From: Phoronis australis
Lineage: Eukaryota; Phoronida; Phoronidae
Assembly (NCBI GenBank): GCA_002633005.1
Contig: NMRA01001326.1
Location: 1,116 to 26,710, forward strand
Direction of reading: 5' to 3'
DNA: 25,595 nt
Shown: positions 1 through 11,300 of the stretch, in pieces
Position numbering within the stretch: position 1 is the first letter of the stretch
Layout of the letters: every line of letters begins with the position of its first letter
Made by a program: the position numbers and the translations under genes
Notes under the pieces: generated by a model
The model's database searches: none
What the model was told of the DNA's origin: nothing
What the model saw: only the letters and a program-made list of their open reading frames with translations

Positions 1-48
1 CTCTCTCTCTCTCTCTGTCTCTCTTTCTCTCTCTGTCTCTCTCTCATT
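1..48. repeat. CT microsatellite
   Basis: An interrupted (CT)n tract at the left edge. A (GA)n tract lies at 22149-22181 within the oppositely oriented repeat array on the right, so the two may be equivalent positions in the same repeat family. Confidence 0.9.
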
Positions 49-1340
49 GGGCCGTGACCACCCGCCGCCGTTAGTTCTTCACTTTTCCTTCAAACACCGC
101 TTTTTCTATTCGCATTGTCCATGTCTAGAATAGTTGATCATGCTGTTTACTGAACAAAAACAATTACGTTTTTGTATTGTTCACTTGGCTTGACACCACG
201 AATATCAGTTGGCACCGCCTTGGCCACTCCTAAGACAACGGTTTTTCGACGTACGTTTTGAAAATTTTCAGTGGCAAATTTTTCATCTATATTTGTAATT
301 ACTGAACGTTGACAAGTTGATGTTGATTTCACATAACACTTTCCCACTCTATTTGAAGTTCAGAAAACATAAATCTTTAAATTCGTTTTAAGTTTTAGGC
401 TTTTGCTGACCGTGAGGTCCACTGACGACAAAATTGATGTCCATGAAACGTAATTAATTTAATTTGTACTCAGCAGGTCCAAAAAACCTTCTACTTGTGT
501 CTAGAAAGTTGTCAGCCAATTTTTACTTTTCGATACACGTACTGTAGTTTTGCTTACAGGTTTACCTGGTCCGGTCTTGTCACCTGCCGCACCGAGTGCG
601 CTTTGACGTCATCAAGCTTGTGGAATCACAGTGAGTATTTCATAACTTCTTTCACTTTTTCTTCAAAGGCCGTTCTTTTCTTCTGTTCACATATTCAATT
701 TCACTGTTCAAGAACAGTACGTCTTCTTGTCACCGTTCACTTTGCTTGACAGGCCACGACTCGGTTTTAATTTGCGCCGCCGGGACCACGCAATTCATTG
801 GCAACGGCCTTTCGATGTTTTAAAAATTCTCAGGGGCAAAAGTATCACATATTTGTAATTACTGATCGTTGGAAACTTCATGCCGATTTCCCGGAATGCA
901 GTCTTGCGTCTCAAAACAGTTTCTTTTGGTCTGCCTACCAGGAGTCGCGCTTAACGCCAATGAATTCGTTTGACATGTAACCAGTAGCTCGAACAAAGTC
1001 ATAACATCTTCTACGTGCCTCTTGAAAGTTATCAAACATTTTAACGGCTCGAATACACTGTAGTTTTCCTTGCAGGTTTACTTGGCCCGGCCACGTCGCT
1101 TGCCCGACCGAGTGCGCTGTGACGTCATCAAACTCGCAGGAGGTCCAGACGACATAAGCCTACTTGACGACAATGAAAATTAATTAATTTCAATTGACAT
1201 GCACCCAGCTTCTTCAACAATACCTTCGAATTTTCTACGAGTCTCTAGAAAGTTACCAATCAATTTTTACTGCTCAATACACTATAGTTTTCCTTGCACG
1301 TTTACTTGGTCCCGTCTGTAAACGGCGTATTGCTAGACAG
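49..1340 (-). repeat. Left degraded array of the TGACGTCA/CGGTCCGG repeat family
   Basis: Two clear copies, with TGACGTCA at 604-611 and 1120-1127, each preceded by GTTTAC-x-TGG-(T/C)CCGG...CCGAGTGCGC, and a partial third at about 1299. Each is followed or preceded by 'TCTAGAAAGTT' and 'ACTGTAGTTTTGC' type sequence. These are reverse complements of the right-hand array units. A longer period is also visible: 190-345 resembles 740-890. No coding region is supported here. Confidence 0.75.
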
Positions 1341-2994
1341 TTATCAACCAATTTTGAAGACTCAATATACTGATTTATGTAATTGTCTGTCCTGTTCCTA
1401 ATTTCATTCAATTTTACATTATCGACCTCCACAAGCAGTCGTTTTGCCTAAGATTACTTATTAGTCAACTTAAAGTACTCTTCTTTTTTGTGTGATCCTA
1501 TGCAGTCAGTATTTTCATTGTCACTTTATTGTATGATTTTGAGAATTTACAACTAAAAAGTATTATCTCGCCCTGTTTAGCAGAATCAAAAACGAAAATC
1601 AAACTTTTCACTGTCATGAAATCCGTTATGCTGTCACCTAACATTCCTTATGTGATGCCAGTCCCTTTCCGTTACCATCTCGGGCCACGAGCAGAGAGGA
1701 CACCTGACATTTCAACATCCTATTTTAGAGTTGGACAATTCAAATAAGCGTGGGAAGACTTTCATAAACCACAAATGTTTTTGTTGTTCCGGTTCGTAAC
1801 GGAAATCAGTAACAGTAAGAACTGTTAAGAGACCCATTTTAGCAAAAACCTAACTCCGTTTTCGAATTGGTCTTGAGGGAGATGAAAGGCTATAGAGATT
1901 ACTACACAGTCAAACTTTATTTTTTCATTGATCCAAACATTAAAACAATACTTCAGAAAACACAGCAAAATTTAAAAAGTAATAATACTCAAGCAATGCA
2001 ATGTTATCAAGAAAATGCAAATAAAATTACATGCAATTCAGCAATAAAATCACACATTAATGAAATATAAGAAAATATAGTGTAAGGCACGAAAAGATTG
2101 CAGGCCAGTGTAGCAAGAAACAGTCCAGCAAGCATATGACGACTGTACCCAGTCGCTTATTGTCTGATAGTAGATTGCGACACCAAAAAAATCCAGACGT
2201 GTTATCAACGTTGGAAATCTGAAGTCGTCCCCAAGTTACTTAGAGGCCGCAACTTTAACAGACATCGCTACAACGTTATTGTCTACTGTACATAATCGCT
2301 CAACGTCTGAATTTCTAAGTCGCATCATGTTACTTTGTAATACAACAATTCCAAAGTAATTTCATCGTCTAGTGATTTGATAACAAATATATCATTACAT
2401 GTGATCTCGATCCTGACAACTTCAGAAATCCGCTTCTACTGTTCAGGAAGTGCCATTCGGAGTACCCTCCTCCATGGCTTCAGGTTGTTTCAAGAAACGT
2501 TTTTAGTCTCATGAGATCATGCAAAATTTAAAACATTCGCCAATAATTAAAAAAGGATTCCATAATATCCAAAAAAACAAAGTGAAGAAGAAAGGCATTA
2601 GTTTCAGTGAAAAATAACAATGCACTTTAAATGTTTCTAAAATTATACAGGCAGAATATTCTCAACCACACAAAATTCGAATAAACCTTCTCAGGGCCCA
2701 TTTAAGACCACTTTTGCATATCCAGCACAAAATAATATGGAAATGTGATTAGACATAACTATTATCTCGTACTGACAAAAGTTGACCCTTGCTTTTACGG
2801 CACACATTTTTGATATCCAAATCATTTAAAACGCTCCGTTGGAGCACATAGAACACCATACATTCCGACGAAAAACAAATGTCCTCTCCGTCTGTGTTGT
2901 AATGTCCGAAAATAAGGCACACACTAGGAGTATAACTGCCATGAAATTCAAAGACCGAAGTGTCCACTTTCAGTTCTGAAAAAACAACAAAAAA

Positions 2995-3062
2995 TCGTTG
3001 ATTCTTGGTGAAGGGGAACTCATACAAAAATCGTTGATTATTGGTGCAGGGGAACTCATCAA
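2995..3062. repeat. Two-copy tandem repeat, about 35 bp
   Basis: AATCGTTGATTcTTGGTGaA is followed 35 bp later by a near-identical unit with GATTATTGGTGC; both continue GGGGAACTCAT. Simple slippage-type duplication. Confidence 0.7.
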
Positions 3063-3331
3063 AGCTAGTGTGAAATTGACTTTAAAACCCTTATTTACCA
3101 GCCTCACGTTACGAGTATCAACTCTTTCAGTTTTACAATAATACTTCCTTGACATAATCCCCCCAAGATCAAAATCGTAAATTTATCGTTGCAAGTTCGT
3201 GTTTCATTGTTCAAATTACATTGGCTCGACAAGAGATGACGAAGTCTTCGACGGCGTCTACGGCCAAAAAAGTTTGCCGACCACTGCTGTAATGTGTTTA
3301 TGAGATAACATTACAGTAGTCTCCCGAATCT

Positions 3332-3406
3332 TAAAATCCAAAGGCATGAACCCAATTAAAAATCCAAAGGCATGAACCCAATTATAAATCCAAAGGCATG
3401 AACCAA
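3332..3406. repeat. Three-copy tandem repeat, about 27 bp
   Basis: AAATCCAAAGGCATGAACCC occurs three times in a row with short AATTA-type spacers; the third copy is truncated at its end. Non-coding. Confidence 0.85.
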
Positions 3407-4231
3407 AAGGCGAATAAGATTTACGTGGGGCAATCTGTCCGTAAAGGGGCACATACATTGCGCAACTTGGTGTATGCAATATATGTCAATGAAGTGTTAA
3501 ATGCAACGGAATTCAGCTAAGTGTTTACATTACCGATAACTTATAAACAATTGGCCATTACACGTTTATGTTACTTTGACAGAGCTGCAAATAAAATATT
3601 TTAAAAGTATCAATCTCTTGTGTTTCTCTTGCTATAAGAAATCCAATGTTACATCACTTCGATTTCTAAGTGGGATAAGATATCAACGTTGTTCGCCACA
3701 ATGATTTCTAAAGGGGTTTGTTTTTTAATAAAATACCGCTATTATTTTTGTGAACATGTATAGTTTCATCTAAAAACTACATAAAACAAAAAGGACATTT
3801 TGGAAAACGGATTTTGAGATTTGTACTGGAATATTTATGTGAAATAATGCTTTATCTTTCATGAAACATCGTTTTTTCTTCCAAATTTTAATAAAAAACA
3901 TGGTCATGTGAAGACAGCTTTTTGTTAAGTAATAGAAATTTAAATCTTACAATCTTTCTGGTGACGGGAAAACTACCATGACAACACATGTGCCACATTG
4001 AGGGGAAATTTTTTCAAAATTCACTATAAAAAGCGCCCGCATGCTGCAAGCGCTCACGACCACTATGCGCATGCGCGCAAAAAGAGTCACGTGTTCTTGA
4101 TTCCTGGTTGTGCAGACGATCACAACCCATTTCAATACGTAAGTCTTTGAAATCACCATTTATTATATACCCTAATACGTTAATTAGCCTATAGTCAAAC
4201 CATTTGGTTTTCTGGGCCAATATTTTATTTT

Positions 4232-4386
4232 CAGAGGCGGATTTTGAGTTGGGCCAAGGGGACATGCCCTAAAAATTCTACCAGATTCCATTTGACAGTT
4301 CGGGCATGCGAATGACTGGTGGGTAAAATCCTGGCTAATTCTATGCCCCGGCCCACCCTTAACTCAAAATCCTGGATCCGCCCCTG
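4232..4386. mobile_element. hAT-like MITE, 155 bp
   Basis: The left end CAGAGGCGGATTTTGAG and the right end, read on the reverse strand, CAGGGGCGGATCCAGGAT form terminal inverted repeats, followed on both sides by GTT...GGGCC. CAGGGGCGGAT-type ends are characteristic of hAT non-autonomous elements. I do not see a clean 8-bp target duplication, so the copy is probably old. Confidence 0.65.
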
Positions 4387-4552
4387 ATAACCCAAACATT
4401 TTGTTGTGAAAGTCGACATTGTCATATCACAACACCCTACATTTGACAGTGGCAAAACATCAAGTGAACGCTAATATGTTCCTGTATCACTTGAAAACCT
4501 GTTTCTGCATCACATGTTACATACCCAGTATTAATTTCTCCAGGTACTTAGA

Positions 4553-5076
4553 ACAGGCTTTCAAGTAGTTTTAGGCAAAAAAAGTAGGAGAAGTAGAACT
4601 GTGAAGTGAAAAGTAGAAACAAGAGCAGGCGTTTAGGAGTAGTTTTATTTTGCTCATGTGGCAGGCAGTCTCACCGGTAAATTCTTGTGACTTTCAGTAG
4701 GGGTCAAACTTTCAGCTGTTAAATGGCCGTTACTGAACCGATTTTAACGATATTTATGTCAAACTGTTTGCTACAAAATTCTGCTTTCAACCCTGAGTGT
4801 ACATTTTATTTTTTTTTGACAAAATTATGAGAAAATGTACTTTTTTTAATTTACTGCCTCGCCACTCTCTCACCTGGAAAAATCCTGAAAGTGTACACTC
4901 AATGTCATAATCACTTCTTTTGTACCCCAAGGGATAAGAACGCCCTAAAAATCTAAACATTAACGGAAATCTTACAGCAATGAGAAAAAAAGCAGGAAAG
5001 GTTACGTAGAAAATATTAGGAATTTTAGAAAAAAGTAGGAACAGGCCAAAAAAGTAGGAAAAGTCTGAAAGCCTGT
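4553..5076. mobile_element. Possible small inverted-repeat element, 524 bp
   Basis: ACAGGCTTTCA at 4553 is the reverse complement of TGAAAGCCTGT at 5066. Just inside each end lies an AAAAAAGTAGGA-(G/A)AAGT segment, in the same orientation. No coding content and no clear target duplication. It lies immediately upstream of exon 1. Confidence 0.4.
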
Positions 5077-5147
5077 TACAACTCGAAAATAAGCATCATT
5101 TTACGTTTTAAAATGAAACTTCATTGCACAAATTTAATTCATTACAG

Positions 5148-5358
5148 CATGACCAGAGACGATTTTGATGACTTCTGTAAAGGAGCATTTAAAAAAAAAA
5201 ATTCAATTGTGATCACCTTGAGCAAGTATGACCAGATCATTGAAAGTCTATCTTCATCCAAGGACGAAAGTGGAAAAAAAGTCACTACAAAAAAACGTTA
5301 CTTTGCAAAGAAACAGCCAGATGGCAGAATTGTACTGTATATTGATCAAAATCTCCAG
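5148..5358 (+). CDS. Exon 1: N-terminal domain of the integrase fusion gene
   Basis: The first coding exon follows a TTACAG acceptor and starts at ATG 5149 (MTRDDFDDFCKG). It ends at CAG|GTAAGT in phase 0. It reads 'YDQIIESL' followed by a Lys-rich 'KKRYFAKKQPDG', which resembles the short N-terminal module before the zinc-binding domain in KRBA2-like integrases. An in-frame ATG at 5113 would add 12 residues, but it lies inside the pyrimidine-rich acceptor region and is less likely. The presence of an acceptor means at least one upstream non-coding exon, which I could not locate. Confidence 0.75.
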
Positions 5359-8300
5359 GTAAGTATATGACAAACCAGTAACCTCTTTGTCATGACCATA
5401 AATCATTTTCTTTTTCTTGTATCTTGTGACACTGGTTCTCGTTTTTTTAATGTCATAGAAATGGACCTTAGATGCCACAGAATGCGTTAAACCCATACAT
5501 ATCCTGAAGGTGGCACTGTATCTGTAATATACAACCTCGGTTGTCGTTTCCTTTTGTTTACGAGTCAGTCAATATGCCGCACTATGGCTGCGTACCGGGA
5601 TGTACTCATTATGGCTCAAAGCCTGTAAGCAGCCCTGCTGCGATGTTGAGCAGTGGGATTGAATACAAGCTCCGTTCCACACCCAGTGAAGAGGACAGTT
5701 TGTCGTTCAATGAACAGATCGGTGATCAAAATTTTGATAAGTTTATTGTGGACTTGGCTATAGTGGAGCGATTTCGAAGGTGCCAAGGGTGTGGTGAGGT
5801 AGTCACAAGGCGGGGTGTAAGCAGTTTGTGTGTTCAGGTAACTATCAGTGGGAATGCGTCCCGGGACACTTGGGCAATTGGGACAGTTGTTCCTCTGTCC
5901 GTGAGAAGATGAGTTCATCCCAGTACGCAGCAACAGTGTGGCATGTTGACTGACTCTTAAACAAAAGCACATGATGATCAAACTAATCACAACCGAGATG
6001 GAACAATGACTGACTTGGCAGCTCTAACAGTCAGACGAAAAGAAATTGGCAAGGAATTCTTGCCTTCCAAAATGTCACTTCCCAGAGTTGAGAGCGAATA
6101 ATTAATTAAATTACGAAAAGCTGTAACTAAGTGGAGAATATGTCTGGGATAACCAAAGAACCTTATTTTTGCTAAAAAAGACATGAAAAAAGGTTGCCTT
6201 TACCTTTAAGGTACAGAGGCATACATAAAAACAATTGGCAATAGGGGTACAGCTAGTCTGATTGGTCTGAAACTCATAGTCATCTGCCATCTCTATAAGA
6301 ACCAATCTGGTAAATTTCACAAAGATACTTCAAAGGGTTAAGGAGATACAGCCTTAGAAGAAAAACATAACCTAGACATCTTAAGACATTTTATACACTT
6401 CAATAGCCCATTCAGCTTTTGCATTTTATATGACTATGTCCATAACAGATATGATTTTCCAGACTAGGGATGATGGTAGGATTTTCAAAACTATAATTTT
6501 TTATAAACTAACTTATTTACACATATTCCCATCATCTGTGTCTGGTGCCTTACCACCTGAAGTTGTACCTCCTAAACCCCTAACTGGATCTTAATTTGAG
6601 TTGGCACAGGTGTTCCTATTAAACTATAGAACAACTGCTAATATTGTGGCTCAACCAGTATAATATGCTTTACACTTTCTTTCAGGGCTCGCCAATGAAA
6701 GAAGTGATACCCATTGAAAGATTTTTTGAAACAATAAACGAAGTACACCAAAGCTTGGGCCATGGTGGATACCATAACTTGTATAAAGAGGTATTAACTT
6801 GTAATTACAATTCTCTAATGGAATGAAAATTGGTATGCACTGTGTCTACTGTAAAGACAGTCAGATGTCTATCCTTATAGAAAAACATACCGTTCACCTA
6901 CGAGACTGGAAACTTTATGGGATTTCAGGGGGAAAAGAAACAGGTTGCAATAAAATGTGATAGCACACAGTTCTATAGAATGGCACATTTTAAGCAACAT
7001 TTCATTAATTGGCCACAGCAAAGTTTTCAGAGTCGTGCTGCATGCAACCATAAGAGTAGAGCGAATATCTATGGACTGAGTGCTGAGAACTTACAGATAA
7101 TCAGTGTTACATTTGCTCATCATCAAATGCACATAACAGATTATAACAACACACAATCTTCTTTTCAGATCAGTCACTTATACCACGGTATCCCGAGAAA
7201 AGCAGTTCAGCATTTTGTTAACATGTGTGATGTCTGTCAGTTATCTCGCAACCAAAAGACACAGGCTCCACTCAAACCAATAGTAGCATCAGGGTTCAAC
7301 AAGCGCTGCCAGGTATGCATTTTCTGTACTAAGAAACGTGAATCCGTTTATCTGTGAATAACCCATCTAGGGAACATGCACAACAAGGTCGAGTTACAGA
7401 GAAATTGCAAGAAAGTTGAGAGAATACCAGCTTCACACCAAACAGTGTTCACAAAAAATTTTAACTTAAAAGTGTTGATCATTATCTAGTCTTATAAATT
7501 TTAAAATGCCACAGATACAACAGTAGATTCAATTTTAAGTGCAGACAGGAAACTTGTATACATTTGAACTATAAGAACAAATTGAACAGTTGGCGTGATC
7601 CCAATATTGTAGATGTATATATTAGTTATGGACATTGTGTTAATAGAAAAAGTACATTACTCACAAGTAAGACAAGCCAAACGTGGAGCATTGAAACGAG
7701 CCCACAAATGCACCGCAAACGGTGTGCTTCTAGGGTTGTTTATTTTTATCGTAAAATTGACCACTAGATTGCACAAAAAACGTCCAATCTATCCGAAAAT
7801 GGGTACATGACATCGTTTCTTTAATAGAAAGCTGTTTACAAACAATTCATGAAAATCTGCCCAAGAACTTCAGAGAAACGAAGGAAAACAGAATAAAATG
7901 AAATTGCCACTACAGGGCACAGTGTTCATTGCAGACAGCCTAAAAGATGTCGTCAGAGTCTGTTGTTTGCTACATAATATTACATGTACATTTCATAAAG
8001 ATCATGCAGCGGTTTTCGGAGATACAGCCATGGACTCAAAAATAAAAACAAAACTGCCACAAGGAAAGGGATGGACACCAAAAACAGACTCGAAAACAGC
8101 AAAAATGGCCACTAGGTGGTGCAAACTACGTCGTGTACACACAAAAATAAAAGGATAACATCTCAACAATAATGCCTATATTCCAAATTTTATGAAAATC
8201 TGTTAAGAACCTTTGAAGATACAGCATAAAAAGATGAAATTGCCACATAAGGGAGACACCGGTAGTCGGCTGAATAGGAACACATCTGCCAATTCTCATC

Positions 8301-11300
8301 TAGATTATGTTAGGGCTTTAGGAGATACGGCTGCGGAAGCCGGACACCCAGGCACATGACGGCAATATGTGCTCACATATGAATATGTGAGCGCATAAAT
8401 AAGTGAATTCTTAACCATCCAACATTGGTGCTGTGACAGAATTCACTGAGCCAAAACAAATCTAAGAAATACATGAGAAAATTGATTATTTGAACAGATA
8501 TCATACAATAATTCTTTGATATTTGATTTACTCACCAGGTGGATCTTATTGATATGAAAAGCGAATCAACTGCTGATGGCTACAGTTACATCCTTCATTA
8601 CATGGACTGCTTCACTAAATACCATATCCTAAGTCCACTAAAACATAAAAGCCAGGATGAGGTTGCCGCAGCTTTAGAGTGTCGTGTGTTCCCATATTGG
8701 GGAACACCAAATATTCTGCAGTCAGATAATGGAAAGGAATTTGTAAATTCCGTTGTGAAGAATCTACTTCACAAGTGGAGTGGTAAGATTATGCCAGCTG
8801 TTTCTTTATCACTTAGCACTTTATTGAAACATCAACATAGGACTATTTTTAACTTACTAATCAGTTTTTTTCAAACTTGCACTCACGCATGCAGCAAGGA
8901 ATGAATAGTATAACAGAAATCATTATGTTGGAATCCAACCAATTGCTCTTCACATTCCATTCATTCAATGCACAAGTTACAAGACTAGTTTCCATTATGT
9001 TTGTCGTTGCTGTTACTAATTCATAATGATTAAATTAATGCATGCAGATTGTTGAACATTGAAAAAGTTAAAGTGACCGTCAATAGCTACTTTTCAACAA
9101 GTAAAATGGAGTTGGACATAATTGATTTCCAAATACATTATACAACGAACAAATATTTCCAGGTGACCCAAAAAAGAATATTGTTACGGGTCGACCCCGA
9201 CATCCTCAGAGTCAGGGCTTGGTTGAGAGGTACAATGCAGAGGTAAAAAAACAACTGCGCATAATGAAGACAGAAAACCCGGATAAAGACTGGGTTTCAT
9301 GCTTGCCAAGAGTGATGTGTGAGTAACAAAATAAATAACTGTGACATAGAACCTTAAAAATTGCTTTGGAAAATAGTATGACAAACTTTTTATATAATTG
9401 ACATGAAACTTTGACATACTAACTACAATTCATGCACTATTCTCAGGAGTTTTAGGAATTGAAACCACTGCACATGGAAGACTATCAAGTATAGCAATTG
9501 TATAATTTTTATGTAAATGTTGAAAAGTTGGACAATTATTATAGTCAAGGTGTTTATAGGTACTCGTGCAAATTGAACAATCTCAAATTTGTAAAGCACA
9601 TGCAAATGACTGAGTTCTTGCTGTTTGGTTGTACATGGTTATATTTATGTAATCTGGTGATATATCCATGTCATTTTTAACGTAATGCGTATTATGTTGC
9701 AGTTGATCTGAACAGAGTGGTGAGCAAATCTATTAAAGTGTCCCCATATGAGGCCCTCTATGGCCAGCCATATTCTGCATCACTGTTTCCCGGAAACACT
9801 CAAGAATTTCTCGATGAAACTGAAATTACTCATGGTAAGAACTAATAAAATTAAAACATGGACTAATTAATCACATAAGCATGTTGTCTATTTTTTTACA
9901 AAAATACATCTCACCATCACAAAACAAGCCGTAACAAAAAGTTCAAGAGCTACTGAACAATGCAATCCAGCAGTCTGATAACAGAGACGGTAAGTGGTTT
10001 AGATTGGACCATTAACTATTCCGAGGACAAACTTGATCCAATCTATTAAAAGTGACTCCTGCTGAATCAACACTTTTATGTTTTCACATTCCAAAAAGTA
10101 TAACTTGCTGTCTAATATTCATTTATGTTTTGGTACTGTCCTTGCCTTATTTACGTATATCATTTTGCCCAGTTACAAGCTGTGACTGACTCCTTTCAGG
10201 ACACAATGCAGACATGCAGACAGACAAAGGAAGAACAAAGAAACGACTAAGGAATGACAGGGTAATAGATGCCCTTAGACATTGATTAGAAACAACATGT
10301 TCAGCCATTAACTTAGTTACAGGCATTTCTTTAATAATGAGAACTGTGCAAAAGCTTTCATTTGCTGAATAACTTGGAAAGGTGCTGAAAACTCAGATTT
10401 AATCTTGGTGTAGAATTGTCACTCAGGAGTAATTATGATAAAATGACTTCAGAATACATCAGCTACAAAGCAAAACCTGCTGAGTAGACAAAACGTATTT
10501 TTCTAAGTTGTGACAGTGCTGTTAATACACTCGACATTATAGACTTCCCTATGGCATGCTTCACCTTATTTTGGAAATAATTTGTTACAGCTGTCAACAA
10601 GCAGTTTACCACTGAGCTCAGATGAATCAAATGAGGTAAACATGAATTTTTTATTTCAATTTGATTTTTCCAAAAACATTCCCTGCATTTGTTGTGTTAA
10701 TATGTACAGGATCAAGATATATGTAGCCACATTTTTGTCTCTGATATTTGCAGCATTCACATACCACTGTAACAACTTCACAAGTCCAAAGCTCAGAAGA
10801 CGAGTTCACAGATGTTGAAGAACAAGAGGTAAACGAAATAAGACCACATCTAATGCCATTACTCAGAACATTTAGTTCTAAATTATTGATAATCACAACG
10901 AAGTTTAATAGGCCATAGTCTATTCGACTCTAGGAAGCAAGTGCAAGTGTATTCTTGGGAACTTTCTTGAAATTGACTTTTGAACATCTGTAGATGGGTT
11001 TTATGCAAAGTTCCCCTTGCCCCCAGAAAGTGGCCACAGGGGTGATAGATATGAGAGCTGGAACTATGGCCTATAAGGTTTTCCTCCAAAAATAAATCAA
11101 ATCTGTATTTTTTTCTTGAAAATAGAGAAAGATCAAATAATAACAATAAATATGAACATTGGTATCTAAATATTACAAAATGTTACTACTAAAACTAAAG
11201 ACTATATTCCCTTTGGTACTTACAATTTCAGCTTTTACAGGGTAATAGTGACCAAATGTATAACTAGGGGAAGCTTACAGCACTTCTCTAGGCAAATCGG

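Larger units (their letters stand above)
1341..4231. other. Stretch without a supported gene
   Basis: AT-rich sequence with only short open frames that have no family motif or credible splice context. Apart from two short tandem repeats (listed separately) I see nothing in it. It may hold the promoter and 5' UTR exon of the integrase fusion gene, but neither can be placed. Confidence 0.5.

Noticed and set aside
3332-3406. Three regularly spaced repeats, CRISPR-like at first glance
   Set aside because: The spacers are only a few bases and near-identical, and the window is eukaryotic; it is a plain tandem repeat.
5113-5148. Upstream in-frame ATG for exon 1
   Set aside because: It lies before a TTACAG acceptor in a T-rich stretch typical of an intron end; ATG 5149 is preferred.
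6917-7357. 146-codon open frame on the plus strand
   Set aside because: Only 7169-7312 has splice sites and family motifs; the part before it is intron that happens to be open in the same frame.
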